Origin: an uncultured Alphaproteobacteria bacterium | Lineage (GTDB): Bacteria; Pseudomonadota; Alphaproteobacteria; RF32; CAG-239 | Direction: 5' to 3' | NCBI GenBank assembly: GCA_934277435.1 | Contig: CAKQUE010000002.1 | Coordinates: 1 to 64,000, forward strand | Length of the DNA stretch: 64,000 nucleotides | In this document: positions 51,764-60,757 of the stretch, piece by piece | Numbering within the stretch: the first letter of the stretch is position 1 | Layout: every line of letters begins with the position of its first letter | Notes under the pieces: model-generated | Told to the model about the DNA's origin: nothing | Databases searched by the model: none | Seen by the model: only the letters and a program-made list of their open reading frames with translations | Program-made: the position numbers and the translations under genes

Positions 51764-54436
51764 TTAAGCTTCCTTTTTAAGCAAATCTTGTAATTCATAT
51801 AATTTTTGCAAAGCCTCGCGGGCCGTTAAATCATCGGGATTGATTTTTTCCAATTCTTCAATAAGCGGAGATTTTTTTTCTTCTTTAGCGACAAAAGAAA
51901 ACAGCGGCAATTCAGCATCTAAGCTGTCCAAATTTTTATGCTGATTTTCATGTTCCAATTTTGTCAGCACTTGCTCTGCTCGTTCTAACACTTTTTTTGG
52001 TAAACCGGCTAATTTGGCCACATGAATACCATATGAGCGATCGGCGGCACCGTCTATTACTTCATGTAAAAAGATAACATCGCCTTTGAACTCTTTGATT
52101 TTCATACAATGCAGAGTCATCGCCTTCAAACGCCCCACCAAATCCGTAAGTTCGTGATAGTGAGTAGCAAACAAAGCGCGGCATTTATTAACTTCGTGCA
52201 AATACTCAACCACAGCCCAAGCAATTGACAGCCCGTCAAAGGTGGCGGTTCCGCGTCCGATTTCATCTAAAATCACAAACGAGCGACGGTCGGCACGATT
52301 CAAAATAGAAGCCGTTTCAACCATTTCCACCATAAAAGTCGAACGTCCGCGCGCCAAATCATCTGAAGCGCCAACACGTGAAAACACCTTGTCGATATAG
52401 CCTATATGCGCGGATTTAGCCGGCACAAATGCTCCCATCTGCGCCATAATCGCAATAATGGCATTTTGTCGTAAAAATGTTGATTTACCGGCCATATTCG
52501 GGCCTGTGAGCAACCAAATTCTGTTCGTATCAACGTCCAAACTGCAGTTATTCCCCACAAAACTTCCGTCATGACTGCGGCGGATTGCTTCTTCAACCAC
52601 CGGATGACGTCCGTCAACTATTTCAAACGCATAACTGTCGTCAATTTCCGGACGACAATAATTATTTTCAATCGCCAAATCCGCCAGCGCCGCACCAACA
52701 TCAAGCTCAGCCAACGCATTTGCCGTACGGGTTATATCATCTGCAGCCAATAAAATACTGTGCACCAGATTATCAAAAATTGCCAGTTCCAAAGCCAACG
52801 CTTTTTCTGCCGCGCCGCGAATCTGATTTTCCAACTCTGTCAGCTCAACAGTGGTAAAACGCGCCGCGTTTAAAACAGATTGACGATGTATAAATTCCGG
52901 ATTAGCAATCACAGAGGCCGCTTCTTTGTTTGGAATTTCAATAAAATAGCCAATCACATTATTATATTTTATTTTTAAATGTTCAATACCTGTTTGTTCC
53001 ACATATTTGCTTTGCAGGTTCAAAATATAGTTATGTCCCTTATTTTTCAAATCCCGCACAGCATCAAGCTCAGGACTATATCCGGCTTTGATAAAATCGC
53101 CGTCACGCGCTAAAAGCGGCAAATCATTTGTTCTATCTTCCACCCACAATGCGTTTGCAAGCATATTTACCAACATAGAGTGGTCGCCGAACTTGCGCAA
53201 AATTTTACTTATCGCCGCCGGCAATTCATCAACAACATCAATCGCTTTGAAGGTTTCCACCAAAGTTTTTAGCTTTGGCAAACTACCCAAAGTCACACCG
53301 ATAGAAAGTAAATCGCGAGGACCGCCGCGTCCCACTCCAAGCCTAGAAACCGCACGTTCAATATCCGGACAACTCTTCAACACCAGACGAACATTTTCTC
53401 GCACATCTTGATGTTGCAAAAAGAAATCAACCACATCTAAACGCTCGTTAATTTCTTTGACATCTAACAACGGATTTGCCAAACGATTGGCTAACAATCT
53501 GGCTCCGGCACCGCTGACAGTTCTATCCAGCACAGAAATCAGCGTGCTGCCGCGCGGACCTTCCAACAAATCCAGATTATGACGGGTTGCGGCATCAATT
53601 TCCATATACTTGCTGCTTAAAATTTTGACCGGACGGGATATACGCGGCATTTTTCCTTTTTGAGTATTTTCCACATAATCCAACAAAATTCCGGCCGCAG
53701 AAATCTCGGCTTTACTAAAGCTGCCAAAAGAATCCAGAGTGTTTACCTGATAAAATTCTAAGATTCTTTTTTCGGCGTTGCCGCTATTGAAACGAGCTTG
53801 CGGCAAAACGGATAGTTTTTCTTTATATTCGTTCAGCAAATGGAAAAGCTCCGAATTTTGCAACAATGTATCAGCCACCAAAATTTCACTCGGCGCCAAT
53901 CTGTCAATTGCCGTATGCAGTTCAGACGCTTCGTTTTGAGCGTTGACTTCCAAAAGCTGGGTATAGAATACGCCGGTAGAAAGGTCTATCCACGCCAAAC
54001 CAAAAACATCGTTTATTTTTGCCAAACACAAAAGATAATTATTTTTACGCGAATCTAAAATTGTGTCTTCGGTAATAGTCCCCGGAGTGACCAAACGCAC
54101 CACATCTCGCCGCACAATAGCTTTATAGCCGCGTTTTTTAGCTTCAAGCGGATCTTCCATTTGTTCGCAAATAGCAACTTTAAAGCCCTGTTTAATCAGT
54201 TTTGCCATATAGCTTTCATAAGCATGAAAAGGCACACCGCACATCGGCACATCTTTTCCGTCGGCTTTTCCGCGTTTAGTCAACGCAATATCCAAAGCTT
54301 TTGAAGCCGTTATGGCATCTTCAAAAAACAATTCATAAAAATCGCCCATGCGATAAAACAACAAATAGTCTTGATGAGCTTTTTTCAGCTCCATATATTG
54401 CACCATAGCCGGTGTCAAATTACTTTTTTCTGTCAT
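51764..54436 (-). CDS. mutS: DNA mismatch repair ATPase
   Basis: 890 residues. Mismatch-recognition motif FYELFFEDA (the Phe-x-Glu type) near 31-39, connector and lever domains, Walker A TGPNMAGKS near 645, then Walker B VILDEIGRGT and the HYHEL segment. Normal length. First gene of the mutS-mazG-priA operon. Together with mutL at 60758 it supplies the core of mismatch repair. Confidence 0.97.
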   Translation of the reverse strand: MTEKSNLTPAMVQYMELKKAHQDYLLFYRMGDFYELFFEDAITASKALDIALTKRGKADGKDVPMCGVPFHAYESYMAKLIKQGFKVAICEQMEDPLEAKKRGYKAIVRRDVVRLVTPGTITEDTILDSRKNNYLLCLAKINDVFGLAWIDLSTGVFYTQLLEVNAQNEASELHTAIDRLAPSEILVADTLLQNSELFHLLNEYKEKLSVLPQARFNSGNAEKRILEFYQVNTLDSFGSFSKAEISAAGILLDYVENTQKGKMPRISRPVKILSSKYMEIDAATRHNLDLLEGPRGSTLISVLDRTVSGAGARLLANRLANPLLDVKEINERLDVVDFFLQHQDVRENVRLVLKSCPDIERAVSRLGVGRGGPRDLLSIGVTLGSLPKLKTLVETFKAIDVVDELPAAISKILRKFGDHSMLVNMLANALWVEDRTNDLPLLARDGDFIKAGYSPELDAVRDLKNKGHNYILNLQSKYVEQTGIEHLKIKYNNVIGYFIEIPNKEAASVIANPEFIHRQSVLNAARFTTVELTELENQIRGAAEKALALELAIFDNLVHSILLAADDITRTANALAELDVGAALADLAIENNYCRPEIDDSYAFEIVDGRHPVVEEAIRRSHDGSFVGNNCSLDVDTNRIWLLTGPNMAGKSTFLRQNAIIAIMAQMGAFVPAKSAHIGYIDKVFSRVGASDDLARGRSTFMVEMVETASILNRADRRSFVILDEIGRGTATFDGLSIAWAVVEYLHEVNKCRALFATHYHELTDLVGRLKAMTLHCMKIKEFKGDVIFLHEVIDGAADRSYGIHVAKLAGLPKKVLERAEQVLTKLEHENQHKNLDSLDAELPLFSFVAKEEKKSPLIEELEKINPDDLTAREALQKLYELQDLLKKEA

Positions 54437-54528
54437 AGCAAAATTAAACCTATTTAAACTTATTGTATTCTACAATAAAAGACGGTTAAGTCTATCATTT
54501 TATCAATTTTATCGACGGGATAATTACC

Positions 54529-55947
54529 ATGCTGAAAAATATGAAACGTTTATTGGGTTTGGAAAAAGATTCTTCTTTTTCAACAAGAGTGATTATTTTA
54601 TCTTTGCCCTCTGCGGTTGTTTTTATACTCTTATCCTTGCTCAACATTGTTTCACCATGGATTTCATTTTTTTGCTATGTTATCATCATTTTGTTCAATA
54701 TGTTTTCGCTTTTACCGCTAAGCTATGAAATGCAATCGCTAAAGCAATACATCTACTCTCTGGCCGGAGATGAAAAAAACAATCCAGATTTAAAACTTTC
54801 AGAACAAGACGCCAAAAAAATTGCTGAAGCAGTTAATTCAATCCACCGATTTTGGGCCTCAAAAGCAGAATCGCTAGAAGCTCAAACTATGTCCGACGCC
54901 GCAGTTTTAGACACCCTGCCCGACCCAATTTTGATGCTGGATGGCGAAGGCGCCGTAACCGGAAGCAACCTTTCCGCCCGCAATCTTTTGGGTGAAGATA
55001 TTGTTGGCTGCAACATAGACTCCATCTTTAATGTAAATATTTTTGTTGCTTCAGTAGAAAAAGTATTGAAAGGAAAAAGCGAATCCGAAAGTTTAGTATT
55101 TCATGCCGGCGGAAAAATCAATAAACGCATTTATGCCCACATAACCAAACTTCCTTGGTATTCAAAAGGTCGAGCCGTGGCTGTGGTTTCGCTTTATGAT
55201 ATTAGCAAAGCCATGAGCCTTGAAAAAATGCAATCTGATTTTGTGGCCAACGCCAGCCACGAGCTGAGAACACCGCTTTCTGTTATTTCCGGATTTATTG
55301 AAACCCTGCAAACTTCGGCCAAAGACGATGCCGATGCCCGAGAAGCTTTTTTAAACATTATGAAAGAACAGGCAGATTATATGTCTAGCCTCATCGAAAA
55401 TTTATTGTCGCTTTCTCGTTTGGAAATGGCTCAAGACAAAGAGCTGAAAGACAAGGTCAACATTTCTGAAACTATAGATGATGTTACGGAAGCCCTGAAA
55501 ATAAAAGCGTTTCAGCATTCTATAAACCTAAAAGTTTCTGAACAGGGGCGAATCCCTAAAATTATCGGTGACAAACAAGAAATACATCAAATTTTGCAAA
55601 ATCTGCTGGATAACGCCATAAAATACGCGCAAGAAAATTCTGAAGTGACGATTGATATCAAAACTGTCGCCGAAATTCCGGCCGGAAATGGGCAAAACGT
55701 GGCAACAGGGAAAGCTGTCAGCATCGCTTTTAATAACAAAGGGCCAAAAATTGCCAAAGAAGATCTCGCTCGCTTGACCGAAAAATTTTATCGAATGCAA
55801 ATTCATAAGGATATGAAAATCCGCGGTACCGGTTTGGGATTGGCTATTGCCAAGCAGATTATTCGTCACCATCACGGTAATTTAACAGTTACATCAACAA
55901 CTTATAACGGCACGACCTTTACTGTTTATCTTCCGCTTAAGCCATAA
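54529..55947 (+). CDS. PhoR-like sensor histidine kinase
   Basis: 472 residues. Two membrane segments lie near 18-60 (VIILSLPSAVVFILLSLLNIV; FFCYVIIILFNMFSLL) with almost no periplasmic loop, then a PAS domain (LDTLPDPILMLDGEGAVTGSN), HisKA with the phospho-His in NASHELRTPLSVISG, and the ATPase domain with NLLDNAIKY and GTGLGLAIAKQI. It resembles PhoR, but no response regulator or pst gene is near, so it is an orphan here. Its signal cannot be read. Confidence 0.85.
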   Translation: MLKNMKRLLGLEKDSSFSTRVIILSLPSAVVFILLSLLNIVSPWISFFCYVIIILFNMFSLLPLSYEMQSLKQYIYSLAGDEKNNPDLKLSEQDAKKIAEAVNSIHRFWASKAESLEAQTMSDAAVLDTLPDPILMLDGEGAVTGSNLSARNLLGEDIVGCNIDSIFNVNIFVASVEKVLKGKSESESLVFHAGGKINKRIYAHITKLPWYSKGRAVAVVSLYDISKAMSLEKMQSDFVANASHELRTPLSVISGFIETLQTSAKDDADAREAFLNIMKEQADYMSSLIENLLSLSRLEMAQDKELKDKVNISETIDDVTEALKIKAFQHSINLKVSEQGRIPKIIGDKQEIHQILQNLLDNAIKYAQENSEVTIDIKTVAEIPAGNGQNVATGKAVSIAFNNKGPKIAKEDLARLTEKFYRMQIHKDMKIRGTGLGLAIAKQIIRHHHGNLTVTSTTYNGTTFTVYLPLKP

Positions 55948-55967
55948 AAAAATAACAAACAAAGAAA

Positions 55968-56001
55968 AACACCGGTTACAAATTACAGTAGCCGGTGTTT
56001 G
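55968..56001. terminator. Bidirectional terminator between the kinase and thrS
   Basis: ACACCGGTTAC and GTAGCCGGTGT form a stem with one mismatch, with A before and T after, between convergent genes. Confidence 0.75.
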
Positions 56002-56028
56002 TTATTCGGTAAATGTCAAAAAATTTGA

Positions 56029-57960
56029 CTATTCAAATCTATGCGGCATTTCCGCTTCTTTTTGCAGTTGAGCTACAAAGTCGTCCAAAGACATAACTTC
56101 TTGTTTTTCCGAACCCAAACGGCGAACTGTCACCGTGCGGTTTTCTTTTTCTTTAGCGCCGACAACGGCAATTACCGGAATTTTTGCCAAAGAATGTTCG
56201 CGAACTTTGTAGTTGATTTTTTCGTTGCGCAAATCTGTTTCAGCGGTTAATCCGGCTTTAGTCAAAGCAGCGGCAACTTCTTTTGCATAGTCGTCAAATT
56301 CGCTGACAATCGGAGCAACCACAACTTGTTCAGGTGACAGCCACAAAGGCAGTTTACCGGCGTGATGTTCAATCAAAATACCCAAGAAACGCTCAATAGA
56401 GCCAAACAAAGCGCGGTGCAGCATAACCGGCTGATGTTTTTCGCCGTCTTCGCCGATATACGAAATATCAAAACGCTGAGGCAAGTTCATATCAACCTGA
56501 ATTGTACCGCATTGCCATTCACGACCAATAGCGTCACGCAAAATAAATTCCAATTTAGGACCGTAGAAAGCACCCTCTCCGGCGTTGATTTCATATTTGT
56601 AACCGTGTTTTTCCAAAGCGTGAGCCAATGAATTTTCACACAAATCCCAAATTTCATCAGAACCGATACGATAAATGCTGTCCGGACGAGTCGACAGATA
56701 AATTTTGATGTTATCAAAACCAAAGTCTTTATAAATATCAAAAATCAGTTTCATAGTGCGGATGCACTCGTCTTCCATTTGTTCCGGAGTGCAGAAAATG
56801 TGCGCATCATCTTGCGTAAATTCACGCACACGCATCAAGCCCATCAAAGAGCCAGAAGCCTCATAACGGTTTACCTTACCAAATTCAGCCATACGCAATG
56901 GCAAATCACGATAAGACTTAACGCCTTGTTTATAAACCAGCAATCCGCCAGGGCAGTTCATTGGTTTAACGCAAAATTCTTTACCGTCTTCGGTTTTGCC
57001 GGAATAGTTATGCGCGCCATATTTATCCCAGTGACCGGAGGTAACCCACAAGCATTTATCCATAATACGCGGTGTAGAAATCTCTTCATAACCGTTATGC
57101 TCTTGGCGGTTGCGCATATATTCAATCAGTTTGCGATATACTCTATATCCCTTGTCATGCCAAAAAACAGCGCCCGGAGCATATTCCGGTTCAAAATGGA
57201 ACAAATCCATTTCCTTGCCGATTTTACGATGGTCACGCTTAGCGGCTTCTTCAAGCATTGTCAAATAAGCGTCCAATTCTTTTTTAGTCGGCCAAGCGGT
57301 TGCATACAAACGCTGCAGCATTTCATTTTTAGCATCACCGCGCCAATAAGCACCGGCAACTTTAGTAATTTTGAATGCGTCGCCGATTTTACCGGTTGAC
57401 GGAACGTGTGGACCGCGGCACAAATCGGTGTAATTGCCTTGACGATATAAAGTAATTGTTTCGTCTTCAGGCAAATCTTCAATAATTTGCACTTTATAGT
57501 GTTCACCTAGCTTTTTGAAAAACTCGATGGCTTCCTGACGTGACATTACAATACGTTCAATTTTTTCATCACGTTTAACAATTTCGTGCATTTTGGCTTC
57601 TATCTTAGCAAAATCTTCCGTTGTAAAGTTTTCTTTGCACGAAAAATCATAGTAAAAACCGTTTTCAATAGCCGGACCGATTGTTACTTGAGCATCAGGC
57701 CACAGTTCTTTAACAGCTTGAGCCATAACGTGAGAGCAAGAGTGACGCAAAATTTGTAAACCGTCTTTGTCTTTGGCGGTGATAATAGTGACTGTAGAAT
57801 CGGTGGTTATCGGAGCGGTTAAGTCCTGTAATTTGTCATTAACGGAAACTGCCAAAGCGGCCTTTCCCAAACTTGTGCTTATTTTATTGGCGATTTCCAA
57901 GCCGGAAACGCCGTCTTTTTCATCTAATATACTGCCATCTGGCAATTTAATTTTAACCAT
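56029..57960 (-). CDS. thrS: Threonyl-tRNA synthetase
   Basis: 643 residues. TGS domain 1-62, editing domain with HSCSH near 75 and CRGPH near 183, class II catalytic core with MNCPGG (zinc-binding Cys), RVREFTQDDAHIFC and ALFGSIERFLGILIEHHAG, and a C-terminal anticodon-binding domain ending in DDFVAQL. Normal length and complete. Confidence 0.97.
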   Translation of the reverse strand: MVKIKLPDGSILDEKDGVSGLEIANKISTSLGKAALAVSVNDKLQDLTAPITTDSTVTIITAKDKDGLQILRHSCSHVMAQAVKELWPDAQVTIGPAIENGFYYDFSCKENFTTEDFAKIEAKMHEIVKRDEKIERIVMSRQEAIEFFKKLGEHYKVQIIEDLPEDETITLYRQGNYTDLCRGPHVPSTGKIGDAFKITKVAGAYWRGDAKNEMLQRLYATAWPTKKELDAYLTMLEEAAKRDHRKIGKEMDLFHFEPEYAPGAVFWHDKGYRVYRKLIEYMRNRQEHNGYEEISTPRIMDKCLWVTSGHWDKYGAHNYSGKTEDGKEFCVKPMNCPGGLLVYKQGVKSYRDLPLRMAEFGKVNRYEASGSLMGLMRVREFTQDDAHIFCTPEQMEDECIRTMKLIFDIYKDFGFDNIKIYLSTRPDSIYRIGSDEIWDLCENSLAHALEKHGYKYEINAGEGAFYGPKLEFILRDAIGREWQCGTIQVDMNLPQRFDISYIGEDGEKHQPVMLHRALFGSIERFLGILIEHHAGKLPLWLSPEQVVVAPIVSEFDDYAKEVAAALTKAGLTAETDLRNEKINYKVREHSLAKIPVIAVVGAKEKENRTVTVRRLGSEKQEVMSLDDFVAQLQKEAEMPHRFE

Positions 57961-57991
57961 TTTATCTACCTTTTCACTATTAAAAAGTTCA

Positions 57992-59146
57992 TTATAAGTT
58001 TATTAGTTCTTTATAAACCTCAATTGTTTTATCACACATAATTTGTTTTGTAAAATGTTCTTTTACATTTTTTATACCGGCAGCACCAATTTTTTCTCTT
58101 TCTTCGGTTGAAAGATGCAATGCCCACTCGATAGCCTCGGCCAAAGCCTTGGCGCTGGTGCTTTCATAAAGCCTGCCGGTCACGCCGTCAATAACGGTTT
58201 CTACTGAACCGCCGATGTTTGAAGCCACAACGACTCGTCCCATTGCCTGCCCCTCTATAGCAATACGTCCAAAAGCTTCCGGCTCTATGGAGGTAGACAG
58301 GACAACGTCTGAAACCATCATCGCTGCCGGAATATCCTTGACATTGCGGATAAATAAAAAGCGGTCGGTCATATTGTAGTTATCAATCATTTTGCGCAAT
58401 TCCGCCGAATATTTTTTGCGTCCTTGGTCGTCACCAATCATCACGCAGAAAAAATCTTCATTTTCAAGCAGATGCAAAGCTTCAATCAGCAGTTTTTGCC
58501 CTTTCCAATTGGTCAGACGGCCAATCAAAGTTATAATAGGTTTATCTTCTGGAATATTATTATCCTCAAGATATTTAATCATCCGCTCGGCAGAAGTCGT
58601 TTCCACATTAAAGTTTTCCATATTCACACAGCGATGAATCAAACGAATCTTGCTTTCATCTGTTTTATAATTTTTCAAAATATGCTGTTTGATATGGTTA
58701 GAAATGGCTATCACCCGTTCGCCATAAGTCATAATTTTGTTATAAAACTTTTTGATACCCCACGGACCTAAGCCGTATGTACCGTGGAAAGTTGTTACAA
58801 AATGCACGCCGCAACGCTTTGCCGCCCAATATGCGCTCCACGCCGGAGCTCGCGAACGCGCATGCACAATAGTGATGCCGTATTTTTTGATAATTTTTGC
58901 CAAACGCAGCGAATTTAAATACATTTTGAAAATATTTTTCGTTTTCAGCGGCAATGTAAAATGTTTAACTTTGATACGGTCCAAATTATATTCCATGCGT
59001 CCGCCTTCGGAAGCAACATAGTTTTCAATGCCTTGTTTTTGCAATTCCGAAGCAATTTCAATAGTTCCAAGCTCAACTCCGCCTTGTCCTAATTCCGGCA
59101 AAACTTGCAGCACTACTATTTTTTTGTTTTTTTGATTTTCCATACT
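57992..59146 (-). CDS. GT4-family glycosyltransferase
   Basis: 384 residues from ATG 59146; an in-frame upstream start at 59188 is less convincing. GT-B fold: VLQVLPELGQGGVELG at the N-terminus (nucleotide-independent acceptor half), HARSRAPAWSAYWAAK, then GRLTNWKGQKLLIEAL and SIEPEAFGRIAIEGQAMG, the EX7E motif that binds the sugar nucleotide. It is probably a retaining enzyme acting on lipopolysaccharide or a surface glycan at the inner membrane. It precedes thrS with a 31-bp gap. Confidence 0.85.
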   Translation of the reverse strand, partial: SMENQKNKKIVVLQVLPELGQGGVELGTIEIASELQKQGIENYVASEGGRMEYNLDRIKVKHFTLPLKTKNIFKMYLNSLRLAKIIKKYGITIVHARSRAPAWSAYWAAKRCGVHFVTTFHGTYGLGPWGIKKFYNKIMTYGERVIAISNHIKQHILKNYKTDESKIRLIHRCVNMENFNVETTSAERMIKYLEDNNIPEDKPIITLIGRLTNWKGQKLLIEALHLLENEDFFCVMIGDDQGRKKYSAELRKMIDNYNMTDRFLFIRNVKDIPAAMMVSDVVLSTSIEPEAFGRIAIEGQAMGRVVVASNIGGSVETVIDGVTGRLYESTSAKALAEAIEWALHLSTEEREKIGAAGIKNVKEHFTKQIMCDKTIEVYKELINL

Positions 59147-59240
59147 TTTCACCTGTACAGTCCAATTAAAATTTGTCGCATTATACAATAACTGGCGTAT
59201 TTTTCAAAAATTTACGACAGGTTATACACATCAGCACACA

Positions 59241-59280
59241 AAAAAACACTGTTACCTTTTACAAGATAACAGCGTTTTTT
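59241..59280 (-). terminator. Terminator after the small membrane gene
   Basis: On the minus strand AAAACGCTGTTATCTT and AAGGTAACAGTGTTTT form a long stem with two wobbles, followed by T. Confidence 0.8.
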
Positions 59281-59283
59281 AGG

Positions 59284-59637
59284 TTATTCATTTTCACAAT
59301 CCTTGTCTGGTTCGGCGATACTTTTGAACCAGGTAATGATACGCTCATCTGTTGTTGCGGCAATAATCCCGCTAAAGATACCAGCAACCAAGCAGGCTGC
59401 AACACCGGCAAAAAGCGGAGGAATTACAGCAAACACAATAAACATTATGCATCTTCGGCGGTCAGAAGCAAAGAAAGACGCAGCGCAAAGAGATAAGATT
59501 ACTGAGAGCAAGCTTATCAGAATATATTCAACCCCGTCACCAGAGTCTAAATTTATTACTGTACCATTTGCAGCAACACCAGTTATTGCAAAAAATGCCA
59601 CCACAAGAATGATGACGTTAACCAAAGTTATTTTCAT
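59284..59637 (-). CDS. Membrane protein of unknown function
   Basis: 117 residues from ATG 59637 with ATAGGAT upstream; a start at 59676 is possible. About three membrane segments (VIILVVAFFAITGVA; YILISLLSVILSLCAASFFA; CIMFIVFAVIPPLFAGVAACLVAGIF) and a hydrophilic C-terminal tail. Monocistronic, with its own terminator. No family recognised. Confidence 0.6.
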   Translation of the reverse strand: MKITLVNVIILVVAFFAITGVAANGTVINLDSGDGVEYILISLLSVILSLCAASFFASDRRRCIMFIVFAVIPPLFAGVAACLVAGIFSGIIAATTDERIITWFKSIAEPDKDCENE

Positions 59638-59804
59638 AATCCTATAAATTAAAGATTCAACATTAAAATTAAACAATAAGTTTATGGATATTTTCTCTTA
59701 GAGAAAGATTTGAAAACAACTATAAAAAGCCATAATTTTCTCCATAATACTTATTTAATACAGTTTCATTGTACGTCTATTTGACAAATTTTGCAAGAAC
59801 TATT

Positions 59805-59841
59805 TAAAAAAAGCCGGCTGCTAAAAAACAGGCGGCTTTAA
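59805..59841 (-). terminator. Terminator of paralogue C
   Basis: On the minus strand AAAGCCGCCTG and CAGCCGGCTTT form a stem with one mismatch, followed by T, 20 bp after the stop codon. Confidence 0.7.
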
Positions 59842-59860
59842 TCAATCATAAAAAACAAAT

Positions 59861-60409
59861 CTACAAATAAACGACAAAGCGCGATTTTATCGGCGTGTCG
59901 TCATCTTTAGCAAAAGCTAAGGCTCCCGGCTCTGGCAAAAAATTGCTTAATATGCCTTTGGCGGACAAATACATGACTTCTGTACGTAAATCATCGGCCT
60001 TTATACCATATTGACGCAATACGAACATCATATTATTAAACTCCGTCATATGTACAAACATCTGTTCCCAATATCCTAAAGTGGGAAAATTACGAAAACG
60101 AGAATATTTGTTGCATTGAATATTTTCTTTGCGCAAGGCCTCATGCAGACTTTTGTAAGTATTTGCAGCCACATCTTGTTTATGTACTAACAAACCATTA
60201 AATGAAACGCCCCATACTTTGTCTTTTTTCGTTAAGTCTAAGTATGGCAACACTCGAAGTTTTTTTCTTTTTGTTTCATAAACAATAGACATTGGCAGAA
60301 ATATATGGTCTGAACTTTCTTTTTGCTCTTGCAGCTCAAAATATTCTTCAGACTCCTCTACTGTCAAAGCAATCTCTTGCAAAAGTTTAAATTTAGATTG
60401 TTTATCCAT
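59861..60409 (-). CDS. DUF1566-like protein, paralogue C
   Basis: 182 residues, longer than the copies at 29757 and 32647 because of a charged N-terminal extension (about 1-35). Shared blocks are MSIVYETKRKKLRVLPYLDL, VWGVSFNGLLV, LHEALRKENIQ, FPTLGYWEQM, LRQYGIKADDL and the C-terminal SRFVVYL. No signal peptide. No Shine-Dalgarno sequence before the ATG, but a promoter and a 5' leader hairpin are present. Diverged paralogues at three separate places suggest an expanded family in this genome. Confidence 0.6.
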   Translation of the reverse strand: MDKQSKFKLLQEIALTVEESEEYFELQEQKESSDHIFLPMSIVYETKRKKLRVLPYLDLTKKDKVWGVSFNGLLVHKQDVAANTYKSLHEALRKENIQCNKYSRFRNFPTLGYWEQMFVHMTEFNNMMFVLRQYGIKADDLRTEVMYLSAKGILSNFLPEPGALAFAKDDDTPIKSRFVVYL

Positions 60410-60422
60410 AAGCTAATAATTT

Positions 60423-60476
60423 AGAGAATAATTTTTATTATTCTCTTGTTATAGCCAACCGGCGACCAGTCGTCAA
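60423..60476 (-). promoter_or_regulatory. Promoter and leader hairpin of paralogue C
   Basis: On the minus strand -35 TTGACG (60471-60476), a 17-bp spacer and -10 TATAAC (60448-60453). The leader then contains the perfect inverted repeat AGAGAATAAT/ATTATTCTCT (60423-60446), close to the start codon. Confidence 0.6.
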
Positions 60477-60479
60477 CTT

Positions 60480-60692
60480 CTATTTTTTTGACTTATCTTC
60501 ATTATTTGATATTTCGTTTTTAGTTTCGTGGTATGTATCTGAAATTATACGTTTAGCATTTGCCGAAACTTCGGAACCAACTTCACTGACTGTTGAAGAT
60601 TTGGTGATGCTTCCATTATAAAAACCGGCAACCACCAAATATATGATAAAAATTATCGCAAAATAAAACGCATATTTTAAAAATGTTCCCAT
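60480..60692 (-). CDS. Small membrane-anchored protein
   Basis: 70 residues behind AGGAG. One N-terminal membrane segment (YAFYFAIIFIIYLVVAGFY) followed by a hydrophilic Ser/Glu/Lys-rich tail without clear fold. It lies between mutL and paralogue C. No family recognised. Confidence 0.55.
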   Translation of the reverse strand: MGTFLKYAFYFAIIFIIYLVVAGFYNGSITKSSTVSEVGSEVSANAKRIISDTYHETKNEISNNEDKSKK

Positions 60693-60757
60693 AACTTATC
60701 TCCTTTGTTATCTGCAAAAGAGATATACGCGTTTTACATTTTTTCAAGTGATAGCTT

